From Streptomyces hiroshimensis (lineage in GTDB: Bacteria > Actinomycetota > Actinomycetes > Streptomycetales > Streptomycetaceae): a stretch of 64,000 nt of DNA. Position numbers and translations under genes: made by a program. The stretch covers positions 151,688 to 215,687 of the forward strand of contig NZ_BMUT01000008.1 of NCBI RefSeq assembly GCF_014650335.1, given 5' to 3'. The notes beneath the pieces were generated by a model, which worked only from the letters and a program-made list of their open reading frames with translations, searched no databases and was not told the origin of the DNA. Every line of letters starts with the position of its first letter. Within the stretch, counting starts at the first letter, position 1. This document shows positions 43,896 through 52,349 of the stretch, in pieces.

Positions 43896-44473
43896 GCGGC
43901 GCAACGGTCACCGGCCCGGACGGGCTGCAGCGCTGTCCGTGGGGCCTGGAAGCGGATTCCATGGCGGACTACCGCGTCTACCACGACACCGAGTGGGGCC
44001 GCCCCGTGCACGGCGACGACGCCCTCTACGAACGGATATGCCTGGAGGCGTTCCAGTCGGGGCTGTCGTGGCTGACGATCCTGCGGCGCCGCGAGGGCTT
44101 CCGGGACGCCTTCGCCGGCTTCTCCATCGCCAAGGTGGCGGCCTTCACGGACGCCGACGCGGAGCGGCTGCTGGCCGACCCCGGCATCATCCGCAACCGC
44201 GCCAAGATCACGGCCGCGATCGCCAACGCGCGCGTGGCGGCCGAGTGGGCGCCCGGCGAGCTGGACGCCCTGATCTGGTCCTACGCCCCGGAGCTGGCCG
44301 CCGCCGCGCCGCGCACGGCCGCCGACGTCCCGGCGACCACGCCGGAGTCGACGGCCCTGGCCAAGGAGCTCAAGAAGCGGGGCTTCCGCTTCATCGGGCC
44401 GACGACGGCGTACGCGCTGATGCAGGCGTGCGGGCTGGTCAACGACCACCTGGCGGGGTGTCACGCACGCTGA
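43892..44473 (+). CDS. tag: DNA-3-methyladenine glycosylase I
   Basis: A 193-residue HhH-family base-excision glycosylase. The N-terminal C-P-W zinc-binding start, Y-H-D-T-E-W-G-R-P, L-E-A-F-Q-S-G-L-S-W and F-I-G-P-T-T-A-Y-A-L-M-Q-A-C-G-L-V-N-D-H mark TagI, with terminal C-H for zinc. It removes 3-methyladenine from alkylated DNA. ATG 43892 overlaps the preceding stop and AGAAGGA precedes it. Confidence 0.93.
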   Translation: MSGATVTGPDGLQRCPWGLEADSMADYRVYHDTEWGRPVHGDDALYERICLEAFQSGLSWLTILRRREGFRDAFAGFSIAKVAAFTDADAERLLADPGIIRNRAKITAAIANARVAAEWAPGELDALIWSYAPELAAAAPRTAADVPATTPESTALAKELKKRGFRFIGPTTAYALMQACGLVNDHLAGCHAR

Positions 44474-44482
44474 CCCCCGGGG

Positions 44483-45283
44483 TCAGCGGCCGACGAACTT
44501 CGGCTTCTGCTTCTTCAGGAAGGCGTCCACGGCGATCCCGTGGTCCTCGGAGGCCCCGGCCCGGGTCTGCAGCTCGTCCTCCTTGGCCAGGGCCTCGGCC
44601 AGAGGCCGCCCCGCCCCGTAGGCGAGGGACTCCTTGATCGCGGCGTACGCACCCGTGGGTCCCTCGGCGAGCCTTCGTGCGACGGCGAGGGCCTCCGCGG
44701 CCAGCTCCGCCGCCGGCACGACCTTGTTGGCGATGCCCAGCTCGTACGCCTCCTGCGCCGGCACGTTGCGCGGGAACAGCAGCAGGTCCGAGGCCCGGCT
44801 GTGGCCGACGAGGCGCGGCAGCGTCCAGGAGACCCCCGAGTCGGCGGTCAGGGCGACCCCCGCGAAGGAGGTGTTGAAGGCGGCGGTGTCCGCCACCACG
44901 CGGTAGTCCGCCGCGAAGGCGAACCCCGCACCCGCGCCGGCGGCGACCCCGTTCACGCCCGCCACGACCGGCTTCGGCATGCCGGCGATGGCCGTGACGA
45001 TGGGGTTGTAGTGCTCCTTGACCGTCGTCATGGTGAGCCCCGAGCCGCTCTTACGGTCCGCGGCCAGCGACTCGACGTGCTCCTTGAGGTCCTGCCCGAC
45101 GCAGAAGGCGCGCCCCGTGCCGATGAGCAGCACCGCCCGTACGGCGGCGTCCTCCCCGGCCCGCTGCAGGGCGTCGCGCAGGGCGGCCTTGGTGTCGGTG
45201 TTCAGCGCGTTCATCGCGTCGGGACGGTTCAGCGTGATCGTCGCGAGCCCGTCCGTCACCTCGTACAGCACGGAGTCGGCCAT
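44483..45283 (-). CDS. Enoyl-CoA hydratase/isomerase family protein
   Basis: A 266-residue crotonase-fold protein. The oxyanion-hole segments are A-F-C-V-G-Q-D-L and V-A-G-V-N-G-V-A-A-G-A-G. The position of the second catalytic Glu of classical hydratases reads T-A-D-S-G-V-S-W, as in PaaG-type isomerases. ATG 45283 follows GAGGGAGGGA. It ends 9 nt from the convergent tag stop. The CoA substrate is unknown; ring-opened phenylacetyl-CoA products are one possibility. Confidence 0.88.
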   Translation of the reverse strand: MADSVLYEVTDGLATITLNRPDAMNALNTDTKAALRDALQRAGEDAAVRAVLLIGTGRAFCVGQDLKEHVESLAADRKSGSGLTMTTVKEHYNPIVTAIAGMPKPVVAGVNGVAAGAGAGFAFAADYRVVADTAAFNTSFAGVALTADSGVSWTLPRLVGHSRASDLLLFPRNVPAQEAYELGIANKVVPAAELAAEALAVARRLAEGPTGAYAAIKESLAYGAGRPLAEALAKEDELQTRAGASEDHGIAVDAFLKKQKPKFVGR

Positions 45284-45603
45284 GTGCCGGTCCCTCCCTC
45301 GTCGCACGCCCCGTCGGCGTCGTTCCGGGCCCAGCATGCCGGAGATCACCGGACACCGATATGTGACCTGCGTCAAAGAAACCGGCCACAGATGCGTGGT
45401 CGAAGCGGCGCAGTATCGCAGTCCGATCGCCGAATTGAGTGGTTTTGCGCGATCGCGTTGCCGAAGGGATACGGACCGATGTTGTTCATTGGGTCACGCG
45501 ATGCGAGATAATGGCCTGGAAGCAATGTGTTCGATGCCGGTGACGCGGGCCTGTCGTAGGGCCGTCGGCTGACGATGAGCTGGTTTCAGGAAGGGGAACG
45601 AGC
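45284..45603. promoter_or_regulatory. Divergent region with candidate sigma-70-type promoter
   Basis: This 320-nt gap separates the hydratase gene from the small DUF3117 gene. For the plus strand, TTGTTC (45482-45487), a 19-nt spacer and GATAAT (45507-45512) resemble a housekeeping promoter about 90 nt before ATG 45604. The rest shows no gene or strong inverted repeat. Confidence 0.4.
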
Positions 45604-45771
45604 ATGGCGGCCATGAAGCCGCGGACGGGCGATGGCCCGCTCGAGGTGACCAAGGAGGGGCGGGGCATCGTCATGCGGGTTCCGCTCGAAGGCGGCGGTC
45701 GGCTCGTCGTCGAGCTGACCCCGGATGAGGCCGAGGCCCTCGGAGACGCCCTGAAGAAGGTTGTCGGCTGA
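45604..45771 (+). CDS. DUF3117 domain protein (55 residues)
   Basis: This short gene runs from ATG 45604 (AGGAAGGGGAACG upstream) to TGA 45769-45771. The product starts M-A-A-M-K-P-R-T-G-D-G-P-L-E and ends A-L-G-D-A-L-K-K-V-V-G. It is a small soluble protein nearly invariant across actinobacteria, including an equivalent in this neighbourhood of M. tuberculosis. Function is unknown. A 17-bp terminator follows. Confidence 0.9.
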   Translation: MAAMKPRTGDGPLEVTKEGRGIVMRVPLEGGGRLVVELTPDEAEALGDALKKVVG

Positions 45772-45796
45772 CGCACGCCGAACCACCGTTCTTACG

Positions 45797-45834
45797 CTGC
45801 CCCGGCAGCCGGTCCGCACCGGCTGCCGGGGCAG
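45797..45834 (+). terminator. Terminator of the DUF3117 gene
   Basis: A perfect 17-bp stem (45797-45813 with 45818-45834, core CCCCGGCAGCCGGT) with a 4-nt loop begins 26 nt after the stop. Confidence 0.85.
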
Positions 45835-45836
45835 TG

Positions 45837-45911
45837 GTGCGTCCGGGGCCGGTGCGTCCGGGGCCGGTGCGTCCGAGATCGGTGCGTCCGAGGAGGGCGC
45901 GTCCGGGGCCG
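45837..45911. repeat. Five-unit 15-bp tandem repeat
   Basis: Units start at 45837, 45852, 45867, 45882 and 45897. Units 1 and 2 are identical (GTGCGTCCGGGGCCG); the others share GTGCGTCCG or GCGCGTCCG with changed ends. The array begins two bases after the terminator stem and lies beyond the 3' end of the minus-strand methyltransferase gene. It is non-coding and may vary in copy number. Confidence 0.8.
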
Positions 45912-45981
45912 GGCGCGCGGCGGGGAGCCGGGCGGCGCCGGTCCGGGCCGCCGGTGCGCGGGCGCGGCGCCCGCGCGCAGG

Positions 45982-46617
45982 TCAGCCGCGCCGCGCCGCG
46001 CACAGCAGGCCGTCGCCCACCGGCAGCAGCGACGGCACCAGCACCCGCGACTCGCGCACGGCCCGCAGCAGCTCGCGCAGCCGCTGCACCTCGGCGGGCT
46101 GGGCGGCGGAGTCGACCGTGCGGCCGTCGGCGAAGACGCCCTCGAAGCAGACGAGGCCGCCCGGCCGCAGCAGGCGCAACGATTCGGCTAGATAGTCCAG
46201 GCACTCCAGCCGGTCGCCGTCGCAGAAGACCAGGTCGTACCCGCCGTCGGCGAGGCGCGGCAGCACCTCCAGGGCGCGGCCGGGGATGAAGCGCGCGCGG
46301 TTGCCCGCGAAGCCCGCCGCGCGGAAGGCCTGCCGGGCGAACTGCTGGCACTCGGGGTCGCTGTCCACCGTCGTGAGCACGCCGTCGGGCCGCATGCCGT
46401 GCAGGAGGTGGATGCCGGAGACGCCGGTGCCCGTGCCGATCTCGGCCACCGCCTTGGCGTCCACCGCCGCGGCGAGCAGGCGCAGCGCGGCGCCGGTGCC
46501 GGACGACACCGAGCGCAGGCCTGCCTCCAGGGCCCGGTCCCGGGCCCAGCGCAGCGCCTCGTCCTCGGCGACGAACGCATCGGCGAACGCCCAGCTCGTC
46601 TGCCGGTTGCCGGTAAT
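45982..46617 (-). CDS. Class I O-methyltransferase (start codon uncertain, possibly ATT)
   Basis: A SAM-dependent methyltransferase of the caffeoyl-CoA/catechol OMT family: V-A-E-I-G-T-G-T-G-V-S-G (SAM loop), T-T-V-D-S-D-P-E, D-L-V-F-C-D-G-D. The substrate is unknown. The conserved start appears to be T-G-N-R-Q-T-S-W-A-F. The only ribosome site, GGAG, lies six bases before an ATT at 46617-46615; no ATG or GTG fits. TTG 46647 is an alternative without a Shine-Dalgarno. It is divergent from the sigma-factor gene, as its counterpart is in mycobacteria. Confidence 0.83.
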   Translation of the reverse strand: MTGNRQTSWAFADAFVAEDEALRWARDRALEAGLRSVSSGTGAALRLLAAAVDAKAVAEIGTGTGVSGIHLLHGMRPDGVLTTVDSDPECQQFARQAFRAAGFAGNRARFIPGRALEVLPRLADGGYDLVFCDGDRLECLDYLAESLRLLRPGGLVCFEGVFADGRTVDSAAQPAEVQRLRELLRAVRESRVLVPSLLPVGDGLLCAARRG

Positions 46618-46812
46618 GGCCCTCTCCTGTCCCCGTAGTCGACGCAACCGTGACTGTATCCGCTGACCACGGGAACCCGCAGATGGGACCGTGCGTTGAC
46701 GAGGAAGGGGACGGGGCGGGACGGCAAACGGAGGGGACGGCCGGGAGGGCGGGGGAAGCAAGACCAAATGCAGGTCAAAATTCCTTATCCGGAGCTAACG
46801 GGCAGGATGGAT

Positions 46813-47586
46813 ATGGTAGGGGCTCTACTGGACACCACCAGAGCCGACAGGGGAGGTGCGGCTGCGGCCTACGACCGTCGGGGAGTGCCGAGGCGCTTTC
46901 GCAGGTCCGCCGGCGAGCCGAAATCCGTGACCAAGACTGCTGACCGTTCGCGCACCAACGACTCCGCACAGACCGCGACCTTCGCCACCGATGCGGACTC
47001 GCAGGCGTGGACCCCTCCCACCTGGGAGGAGATCGTCAGCACGCACAGTGCCCGCGTCTACCGCCTCGCCTACCGCCTCACCGGCAACCAGCACGACGCC
47101 GAGGACCTCACCCAGGAGGTCTTCGTCCGGGTCTTCCGGTCGCTGTCCACGTACACCCCCGGCACGTTCGAGGGGTGGCTGCACCGCATCACCACCAACC
47201 TCTTCCTGGACATGGTCCGGCGACGCCAGCGCATCCGCTTCGACGCGCTCGGCGAGGATGCCGCCGAGCGGCTTCCCAGCCGCGAGCCCTCCCCCCAGCA
47301 GCACTTCAACGACACGCACTTCGACGCCGACGTCCAGCAGGCGCTGGACACGCTCGCCCCGGAGTTCCGCGCCGCCGTCGTCCTGTGCGACATCGAGGGC
47401 CTGTCGTACGAGGAGATCGCCGCGACGCTCGGCGTGAAGCTCGGCACGGTCCGCAGCCGTATCCACCGCGGCCGCTCCCACCTGCGCAAGGCGCTCCAGC
47501 ACCGCTCGCCCGCCGCCCGGGCCGAGCAGCGGGCCGTCGCGGGCGTGGCCCCCGGCGTTCTCGGTGGGGAGGTAGGGATCGCGTGA
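46813..47586 (+). CDS. sigE: ECF RNA polymerase sigma factor (SigE of the mycobacterial type)
   Basis: A 257-residue ECF sigma factor. An N-terminal extension of about 75 residues is followed by sigma2 (L-A-Y-R-L-T-G-N-Q-H-D-A-E-D-L-T-Q-E-V-F) and sigma4 (G-L-S-Y-E-E-I-A-A-T-L-G-V-K-L-G-T-V-R-S-R). ATG 46813 with AGGATGG upstream gives the usual M-V-G-A start; earlier starts in frame are less likely. Its stop overlaps the anti-sigma gene by 4 bp. The order sigma, anti-sigma, HtrA, TatB, Mrp equals sigE-rseA-htrA-tatB-mrp of M. tuberculosis. It is not the gene named sigE in S. coelicolor cell-wall stress work. An envelope-stress role is inferred. Confidence 0.88.
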   Translation: MVGALLDTTRADRGGAAAAYDRRGVPRRFRRSAGEPKSVTKTADRSRTNDSAQTATFATDADSQAWTPPTWEEIVSTHSARVYRLAYRLTGNQHDAEDLTQEVFVRVFRSLSTYTPGTFEGWLHRITTNLFLDMVRRRQRIRFDALGEDAAERLPSREPSPQQHFNDTHFDADVQQALDTLAPEFRAAVVLCDIEGLSYEEIAATLGVKLGTVRSRIHRGRSHLRKALQHRSPAARAEQRAVAGVAPGVLGGEVGIA

Positions 47587-48407
47587 CCGGTTCAGGCGGT
47601 CAGTCCCCCGCCGAGCACCATCTCGGCGACCGCCTCGCGGCCCTGGTCGACGGGGAGTTGGGACACGATTCTCGGGAGCGGGTGCTCGCGCACCTGGCCA
47701 CCTGTTGGAAGTGCAAAGCGGAAGCCGATGCCCAGCGTCGGCTCAAAAACGTATTCGCGGAAGCGGCGCTCCCGCCGCTCTCGGAGAACTTCCTGGCACG
47801 GCTCCAGGGCCTGGCCGGCGGCGATCCCCGAGGCCCCCACGGGGCCGATCGCGACGGCTGGGCCGACCGGGACCGCCCGGAGGCCCGGGAGGGCCACGAG
47901 GGCCCCGGAGGGCCGGGAAAAGCCGGCCTCGGCGCCCGGGCTGACGCCCTCGCGCCCCTCGGTCTGCTGCCGGGTGCCGCCGCGCGGCCCCGCGAAGGCG
48001 GCTTCCGGATCCATGAGATGCCCGAGCCGCCCCGCGGTGGCATACGGGGGCGGCGGATCGCCTTCGCCGCCGCCGGAGCCGTCTCGCTGGCCGCGTTCGC
48101 CCTCGGCGGGGCGTCGCCGCTGGCCTCGGTCGCGGGCCCCCAGGGCCCCCGCGCCGAGAACCCGCGCACCGCGACCACCCCGCTGTCGGCCTCGTCGGCC
48201 GCGCCGGCCTCCGGGCGCGACCGGCGGCTCGCCCGCTCCGCCTCGCAGGGCGGCGCCGGCGGAGCCGGAGGGTCCGCCCCGTCGGCCGCCGTGCCGGTGC
48301 GGGAGGTGTCCCTGCTGCGCCCGTCCGCGGCGCCCTTGCTGCCCCCGCTGATACGTACGGGGCATCCGGCACCGGGCGCGCCGCCGGGGGACACCGCCCG
48401 GCGCTGA
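47583..48407 (+). CDS. Zinc-finger anti-sigma factor (RseA-like)
   Basis: A 274-residue protein starting at GTG 47583. The ZAS motif H-x3-C-x2-C is His37, Cys41, Cys44 within a helical anti-sigma domain (about 10-75). A long Pro/Gly/Asp-rich linker and a hydrophobic segment near 160-185 follow, then a Ser/Ala/Pro-rich tail. The mycobacterial RseA is shorter and soluble, so the possible membrane anchor here is a difference. It should bind and silence the sigma factor encoded upstream. Confidence 0.86.
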   Translation: MTGSGGQSPAEHHLGDRLAALVDGELGHDSRERVLAHLATCWKCKAEADAQRRLKNVFAEAALPPLSENFLARLQGLAGGDPRGPHGADRDGWADRDRPEAREGHEGPGGPGKAGLGARADALAPLGLLPGAAARPREGGFRIHEMPEPPRGGIRGRRIAFAAAGAVSLAAFALGGASPLASVAGPQGPRAENPRTATTPLSASSAAPASGRDRRLARSASQGGAGGAGGSAPSAAVPVREVSLLRPSAAPLLPPLIRTGHPAPGAPPGDTARR

Positions 48408-48515
48408 TCCCCGCCCGGGCCCCCTGCGCACCTTTGTGCAGACCTGGTTGAATTCCTGTGGGCCGCGCATCCCTCGGGCGATGCCGTGTGCCCTCCGGCG
48501 ATCGGTGGGGAGAAC

Positions 48516-50546
48516 ATGGACGAGGGGAAGGCGCGCACGTCCGCGCCGCAGTGGTGGAGCCGCCCGCGCCCGTCCGGCGAGGCGCCGGCCGCCGCCGGCC
48601 GCACGGACCAGCACGAGAGCCCGCAGTTCCTGGACGCGCCCCCGTCCCCGGCGGACGAGGCGCCCCCCTCGGAGGCGGAAACGCGATCCCTGCCGCCTTA
48701 TGGCGCGGATGCCGCCACGGCGGAGACCACCCCGCTGCCCGTAGACGGCGGCCGGGAACCGGGCTGGGGCGACGCACCGGCACCCGTGTCCGGCCCGGAT
48801 GCAGGAGGGGGCAACCCGCCCGCGCCCGTACCGTCCGACCAGTCGACGACGCGTCCGCTGCCCGCGTACGGGCCGGATGCGGATTCCGGTGGCACGTCGG
48901 GGGCCGGGCGGTCCGTCCAGGACGTCGCGCATGCCTCCGGTGCCGTACCCGGTTACGAGGCCGGGCCGGGGGGCCGGGGCGCCGCGCCCGGGTCGTCCGG
49001 CGAGTCGGCGACCACTCCGCTGCCCCCGTACCGCCCGGACGCGGCTTCCGGTGTCGTCCCGGCCTACGGGGCCGACGGCTCTTCCGGCGGCGGCGCCGTT
49101 CCTCTGCACGCCCCCGATCCCTACGGCACACCTCCCTACGGGCGGCCCGGGCCGTGGGCGCCTGCGCCGCCTGTCCAGCGGCCGGTCACGCCGCCGCAGG
49201 GCACGCTGCTGCCGCCCGCGGCGCCGGTTGCAGGGCCACCCGCAGCGCCGCCCGCAGGGCCAGTCGCAGGGCCGCCCCCGGCGCAAGGGGCCTCCTTCCC
49301 GCCGCCCGGCGTGACGCCGCCGCACGGCACCCCCGTCCCTCCCGCAGGGATGACGCCCGCCCACGGCACCCCGGGGCCGTGGCAGTACGACCCCTGGGCC
49401 GCGTCCGCGGCCCGTGCCGGGGAGCCCGTCCCGGCGAAGCGCGGCCGTGGGCGCCTGCTCGCCGGGGCGCTGCTCGTGGCGCTGGTCGCGGGCGGCATCG
49501 GCGGCGGAGTCGGGGCGTACCTGGAGCGGGACGGCGGCATCGGCCGCCACGTCAGCCTGCCCCAGGCCACCGCGGACCGCTCGGCCCGCGCGCCGGGCAG
49601 TATCGCGGGCATCGCGGCCCGCGCCCTGCCGGGCGTGGTGACGATCCACGTCCGCGGCGGCAGCGACCAGGGCACCGGCACCGGCTTCGTCCTGGACAAG
49701 GAAGGCCGCATCCTCACCAACAACCACGTCGTGGAGCCCGCCGGATCCGCCGGTGACATATCGGTGACGTTCAACAGCGGCCAGACCGCCAAGGCCACCG
49801 TCGTCGGCCGGGACAGCAGTTACGACCTCGCCGTGATCAAGGTCTCGGGCGTGTCCGGCCTGACCCCGCTCGCCCTCGGCAACTCCGACTCCGTCCGCGT
49901 CGGCGACTCCGTGATCGCGATCGGCGCCCCGTACGACCTCGCGGGCACGGTCACGACGGGGATCATCAGCGCCAAGGAGCGCCCGATCACCGCCGGCGGC
50001 CAGAAGGGTGACGGCAGCGACGTCAGCTATGTCGACGCCCTGCAGACCGACGCCCCGATAAACCCGGGCAATTCGGGTGGCCCGCTGGTGGACTCGGAGG
50101 CCCGCGTCATCGGCATCAACAGCGCGATCCGCTCCGCGGGCGACAGCGGCGAGCTCGGCGGCGGCCAGGGCGGCAGCATCGGCCTGGGCTTCGCCATACC
50201 GATCAACCAGGCCAAGCGGGTCGCCGAGGAGCTCATCAACACCGGCAAGGCCACTCACCCGGTCATCGGCGTCACGCTGGACATGGGGTATTCGGGCGAC
50301 GGCGCCCGGGTGAACACCAAGAACGGCGACAACCCGGCCGTCACCCCCGGCGGCCCGGGCGACAAGGCCGGCCTCCAGCCGCACGACGTGATCAAAAAGG
50401 TCGACGGAGTGGCCGTGCACAGCGGCCAGGAGCTTATCGTCAAGATCCGCAGTCATCGTCCGGGCGACCGGCTCACGCTGACCGTGGAGCGGGAGGGCCG
50501 CGAGCGGCCGGTCGAGCTGACCCTCGGCTCCGCGGGCGCCCGCTGA
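48516..50546 (+). CDS. HtrA/DegP-like membrane-anchored serine protease with PDZ domain
   Basis: A 676-residue protease with a very long disordered Pro/Gly/Ala-rich N-terminus (about 1-305) and a transmembrane helix near 311-333. The extracytoplasmic S1C trypsin-like domain has His in N-N-H-V-V (about 403), Asp in S-Y-D-L-A-V-I-K-V (about 436) and Ser in N-P-G-N-S-G-G-P (about 518). A C-terminal PDZ domain (about 575-665) follows. ATG 48516 follows GGTGGGGAGAAC; an ATG 30 nt earlier has no ribosome site. It is likely an envelope quality-control protease. Confidence 0.92.
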   Translation: MDEGKARTSAPQWWSRPRPSGEAPAAAGRTDQHESPQFLDAPPSPADEAPPSEAETRSLPPYGADAATAETTPLPVDGGREPGWGDAPAPVSGPDAGGGNPPAPVPSDQSTTRPLPAYGPDADSGGTSGAGRSVQDVAHASGAVPGYEAGPGGRGAAPGSSGESATTPLPPYRPDAASGVVPAYGADGSSGGGAVPLHAPDPYGTPPYGRPGPWAPAPPVQRPVTPPQGTLLPPAAPVAGPPAAPPAGPVAGPPPAQGASFPPPGVTPPHGTPVPPAGMTPAHGTPGPWQYDPWAASAARAGEPVPAKRGRGRLLAGALLVALVAGGIGGGVGAYLERDGGIGRHVSLPQATADRSARAPGSIAGIAARALPGVVTIHVRGGSDQGTGTGFVLDKEGRILTNNHVVEPAGSAGDISVTFNSGQTAKATVVGRDSSYDLAVIKVSGVSGLTPLALGNSDSVRVGDSVIAIGAPYDLAGTVTTGIISAKERPITAGGQKGDGSDVSYVDALQTDAPINPGNSGGPLVDSEARVIGINSAIRSAGDSGELGGGQGGSIGLGFAIPINQAKRVAEELINTGKATHPVIGVTLDMGYSGDGARVNTKNGDNPAVTPGGPGDKAGLQPHDVIKKVDGVAVHSGQELIVKIRSHRPGDRLTLTVEREGRERPVELTLGSAGAR

Positions 50547-50570
50547 GGCCCGCCGGCCTCCCCGCCCGGC

Positions 50571-50586
50571 CCGGTGCCGGCACCGG
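50571..50586. terminator. Short perfect palindrome after the HtrA gene
   Basis: CCGGTGCCGGCACCGG is fully self-complementary and lies 25 nt after the protease stop. It is a weak candidate terminator at the start of the 163-nt gap before tatB, which also contains three CCAGGT words. Confidence 0.35.
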
Positions 50587-50709
50587 CACCACCGCCGGCG
50601 TCGGTTTTGGCCTGATGTTGTCCCAGGTGTATCCCTTCGACCAGGTCGGGCCAGGTACCGTGATAGGTGGCCTGAACCGTCGGCCATTGACGCATCAAGG
50701 AGCTTCAAC

Positions 50710-51177
50710 GTGCTCGACATAGGACCCCTCGAGCTGGTCGCGCTCGTGGTGCTCGCTGTGCTCATCTTCGGACCGGACAAGCTGCCGAAGATGATCCAGG
50801 ACGTGTCGCGCACACTGCGCAAGATCCGGCAGTTCTCGGAGAGCGCCAAGGAGGACATCCGCTCCGAGCTCGGCCCCGAGTTCAAGGACTTCGAGTTCGA
50901 GGACCTCAACCCCAAGGCGTTCGTCCGCAAGCACGTGCTGGACAAGGACGAGCTGGGGCTGAAGGAGATCCGCAACGGCTTCGACCTCAAGGCGGAGATG
51001 AACGACGTCGCCGACGCCGTCCACGGCCGCAGCGGCGACACGACGGCGGACCCGGCCTCCGGCGCCGCCCCGGCGGCCCCCTCGAACGGCGGTTCCCCGG
51101 CCCGTCCGGACCTGCTCAAGAAGCAGGACAAGCCGGACGCGGGCGAGCGCCCTCCGTTCGACTCCGACGCCACCTGA
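50710..51177 (+). CDS. tatB: Twin-arginine translocase subunit TatB
   Basis: A 155-residue protein. The N-terminal helix (about 1-20) has the Glu8 typical of TatB (I-G-P-L-E-L) and F-G-P-D-K-L-P at the hinge. An amphipathic helix, a long charged helical region and a Pro/Ala-rich tail follow. It binds Tat signal peptides with TatC. GTG 50710 is preceded by AAGGAG. tatA and tatC are not in the window, as is usual in streptomycetes where tatAC are elsewhere. Confidence 0.93.
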   Translation: MLDIGPLELVALVVLAVLIFGPDKLPKMIQDVSRTLRKIRQFSESAKEDIRSELGPEFKDFEFEDLNPKAFVRKHVLDKDELGLKEIRNGFDLKAEMNDVADAVHGRSGDTTADPASGAAPAAPSNGGSPARPDLLKKQDKPDAGERPPFDSDAT

Positions 51178-51295
51178 GTTCCGCGCATCCCGTGCGCCAT
51201 TGACGGGGGTGGCTATCCTCCCTGTGTTTGGGGTGAAGTCGTCCGAGGGGGGCGGGCTCGCCCAGGACATCGGGCAACAAGGAGGCGCCGCGCAG

Positions 51296-51991
51296 ATGGA
51301 GACGACGAGTCGGGTTGGGGCTCAAGGTGCCGGCACGGCCGGCGCGCCCGCCGTGGACGCCGCAGCGCAGGACGCACCGGGCGGGCTCGCCGACCGGCGG
51401 ACGGTCGACGGCTATCTGATGGCCTCGTTCCCCTGGTACGGCCTGGACGAGGCCTACACCGGGCCGCGCTGGCTGATGCAGGTCGGCGCCGCCGCCGACG
51501 GGACGGTGGAGCACGGCTCCACGGGCCACGGCGAGGAGCCCACGCTGCGCAGCGAGCGGGCCGACCCCGGCGCCGCCAAGCAGCGCTTCGCGGTCGTCGT
51601 GACCGTCGTCGGCCGCCCCGGCCGGCGCAGCGCCGACGGCACGGGCGTCCTGGAGGCCACCTCGGACTCCTCCGCGGCCTGGCTGGCCGGGTCGGGGCTG
51701 CTCTCGTGCACCTGGCCCGCGCAGATGGAGCGCGCGCTGCGCCAGGACTGGCTCGACCAGCAGACGGCCCTCGCCTGGGAACTGGCGGACCACCTGGACG
51801 ACTCCGCGTGGTCGACGCTGTCGCTCCCGGTGGACGGCGTGCCCACCGACTTCCGCTACCGCGAGTCGGAGTACGGCTGGGTGCTCGCCGGCTCGGCGGA
51901 GGGCGTGCACATCGGGGCGTACGGGCGGGGCATGAGCGCCTACGGCATGGGCTTCTCGGTGATCAAGGACATCACGGCCTACCGGGGCTGA
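51296..51991 (+). CDS. Conserved streptomycete protein of unknown function
   Basis: A 231-residue soluble protein. The first 40 residues are Ala/Gly-rich and probably disordered. The remainder is rich in Trp and aromatic residues (S-F-P-W-Y-G-L-D-E, W-L-M-Q-V-G, Y-G-W-V-L-A-G-S). No cofactor or catalytic motif is recognised, and there is no signal peptide. ATG 51296 is chosen because AAGGAGG lies about ten bases upstream; the frame opens at 51200. It stands between tatB and a DUF1508 gene. Confidence 0.7.
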   Translation: METTSRVGAQGAGTAGAPAVDAAAQDAPGGLADRRTVDGYLMASFPWYGLDEAYTGPRWLMQVGAAADGTVEHGSTGHGEEPTLRSERADPGAAKQRFAVVVTVVGRPGRRSADGTGVLEATSDSSAAWLAGSGLLSCTWPAQMERALRQDWLDQQTALAWELADHLDDSAWSTLSLPVDGVPTDFRYRESEYGWVLAGSAEGVHIGAYGRGMSAYGMGFSVIKDITAYRG

Positions 51992-52087
51992 CGGCCTCGT
52001 CACCCGTCGGGCCCTCCCGGGCTGCGGGTCCCGTGGCGCCGGGCTTGAATTTCCGGCAGGGGGCAGCTCTCGGAGAGGTGATGATCC

Positions 52088-52273
52088 ATGCCAGGCAAGT
52101 TCGAGATGTACGAGGACAACTCCGGCAAGTACCGCTACCGGCTGAAGGCGGGAAACGGCGAGATCATCGCCGTGGGCGAGGCCTACAACAGCAGGTCCGC
52201 CTGTGAGAAGGGCATCGAGTCCGTCAAGCAGAACGCCCCTGCGGCACCCGTGAAGGACCTGGGCCACCAGTAG
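52088..52273 (+). CDS. DUF1508 (YegP-like) small protein
   Basis: A 61-residue protein with one DUF1508 repeat: K-F-E-M-Y-E-D-N-S-G-K-Y-R-Y-R-L-K-A-x-N-G-E-I-I-A and S-R-S-A-C-E-K-G-I-E-S-V. These small beta-alpha proteins are widespread and of unknown function. ATG 52088 follows GGAGAGGTG. The convergent terminator at 52288-52344 follows. Confidence 0.88.
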   Translation: MPGKFEMYEDNSGKYRYRLKAGNGEIIAVGEAYNSRSACEKGIESVKQNAPAAPVKDLGHQ

Positions 52274-52287
52274 TCCCAGGGCGTGCT

Positions 52288-52344
52288 CCGTTCCCCCGGG
52301 GCGCCGGACGGGCAGGAGACCCCGCCCGGCGCCCGGGGGAACGG
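52288..52344. terminator. Bidirectional terminator between the DUF1508 gene and mrp
   Basis: CCGTTCCCCCGGG pairs with CCCGGGGGAACGG (13 bp). After a one-base bulge, CGCCGG pairs with CCGGCG, so the stem totals 19 bp around an 18-nt loop. It fills the gap between two converging genes. Confidence 0.82.
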
Positions 52345-52349
52345 ACGCG

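Noticed and set aside
46813..47586. Identity with the cell-wall-stress sigE of S. coelicolor
   Set aside because: The neighbours (anti-sigma, HtrA, TatB, Mrp) match the mycobacterial sigE locus and not the S. coelicolor sigE-cseABC operon.
47592..51200. 1202-residue open frame on the minus strand
   Set aside because: It lies antisense to the anti-sigma, HtrA and tatB genes, which are clearly real. High G+C suppresses stops in the opposite frame.
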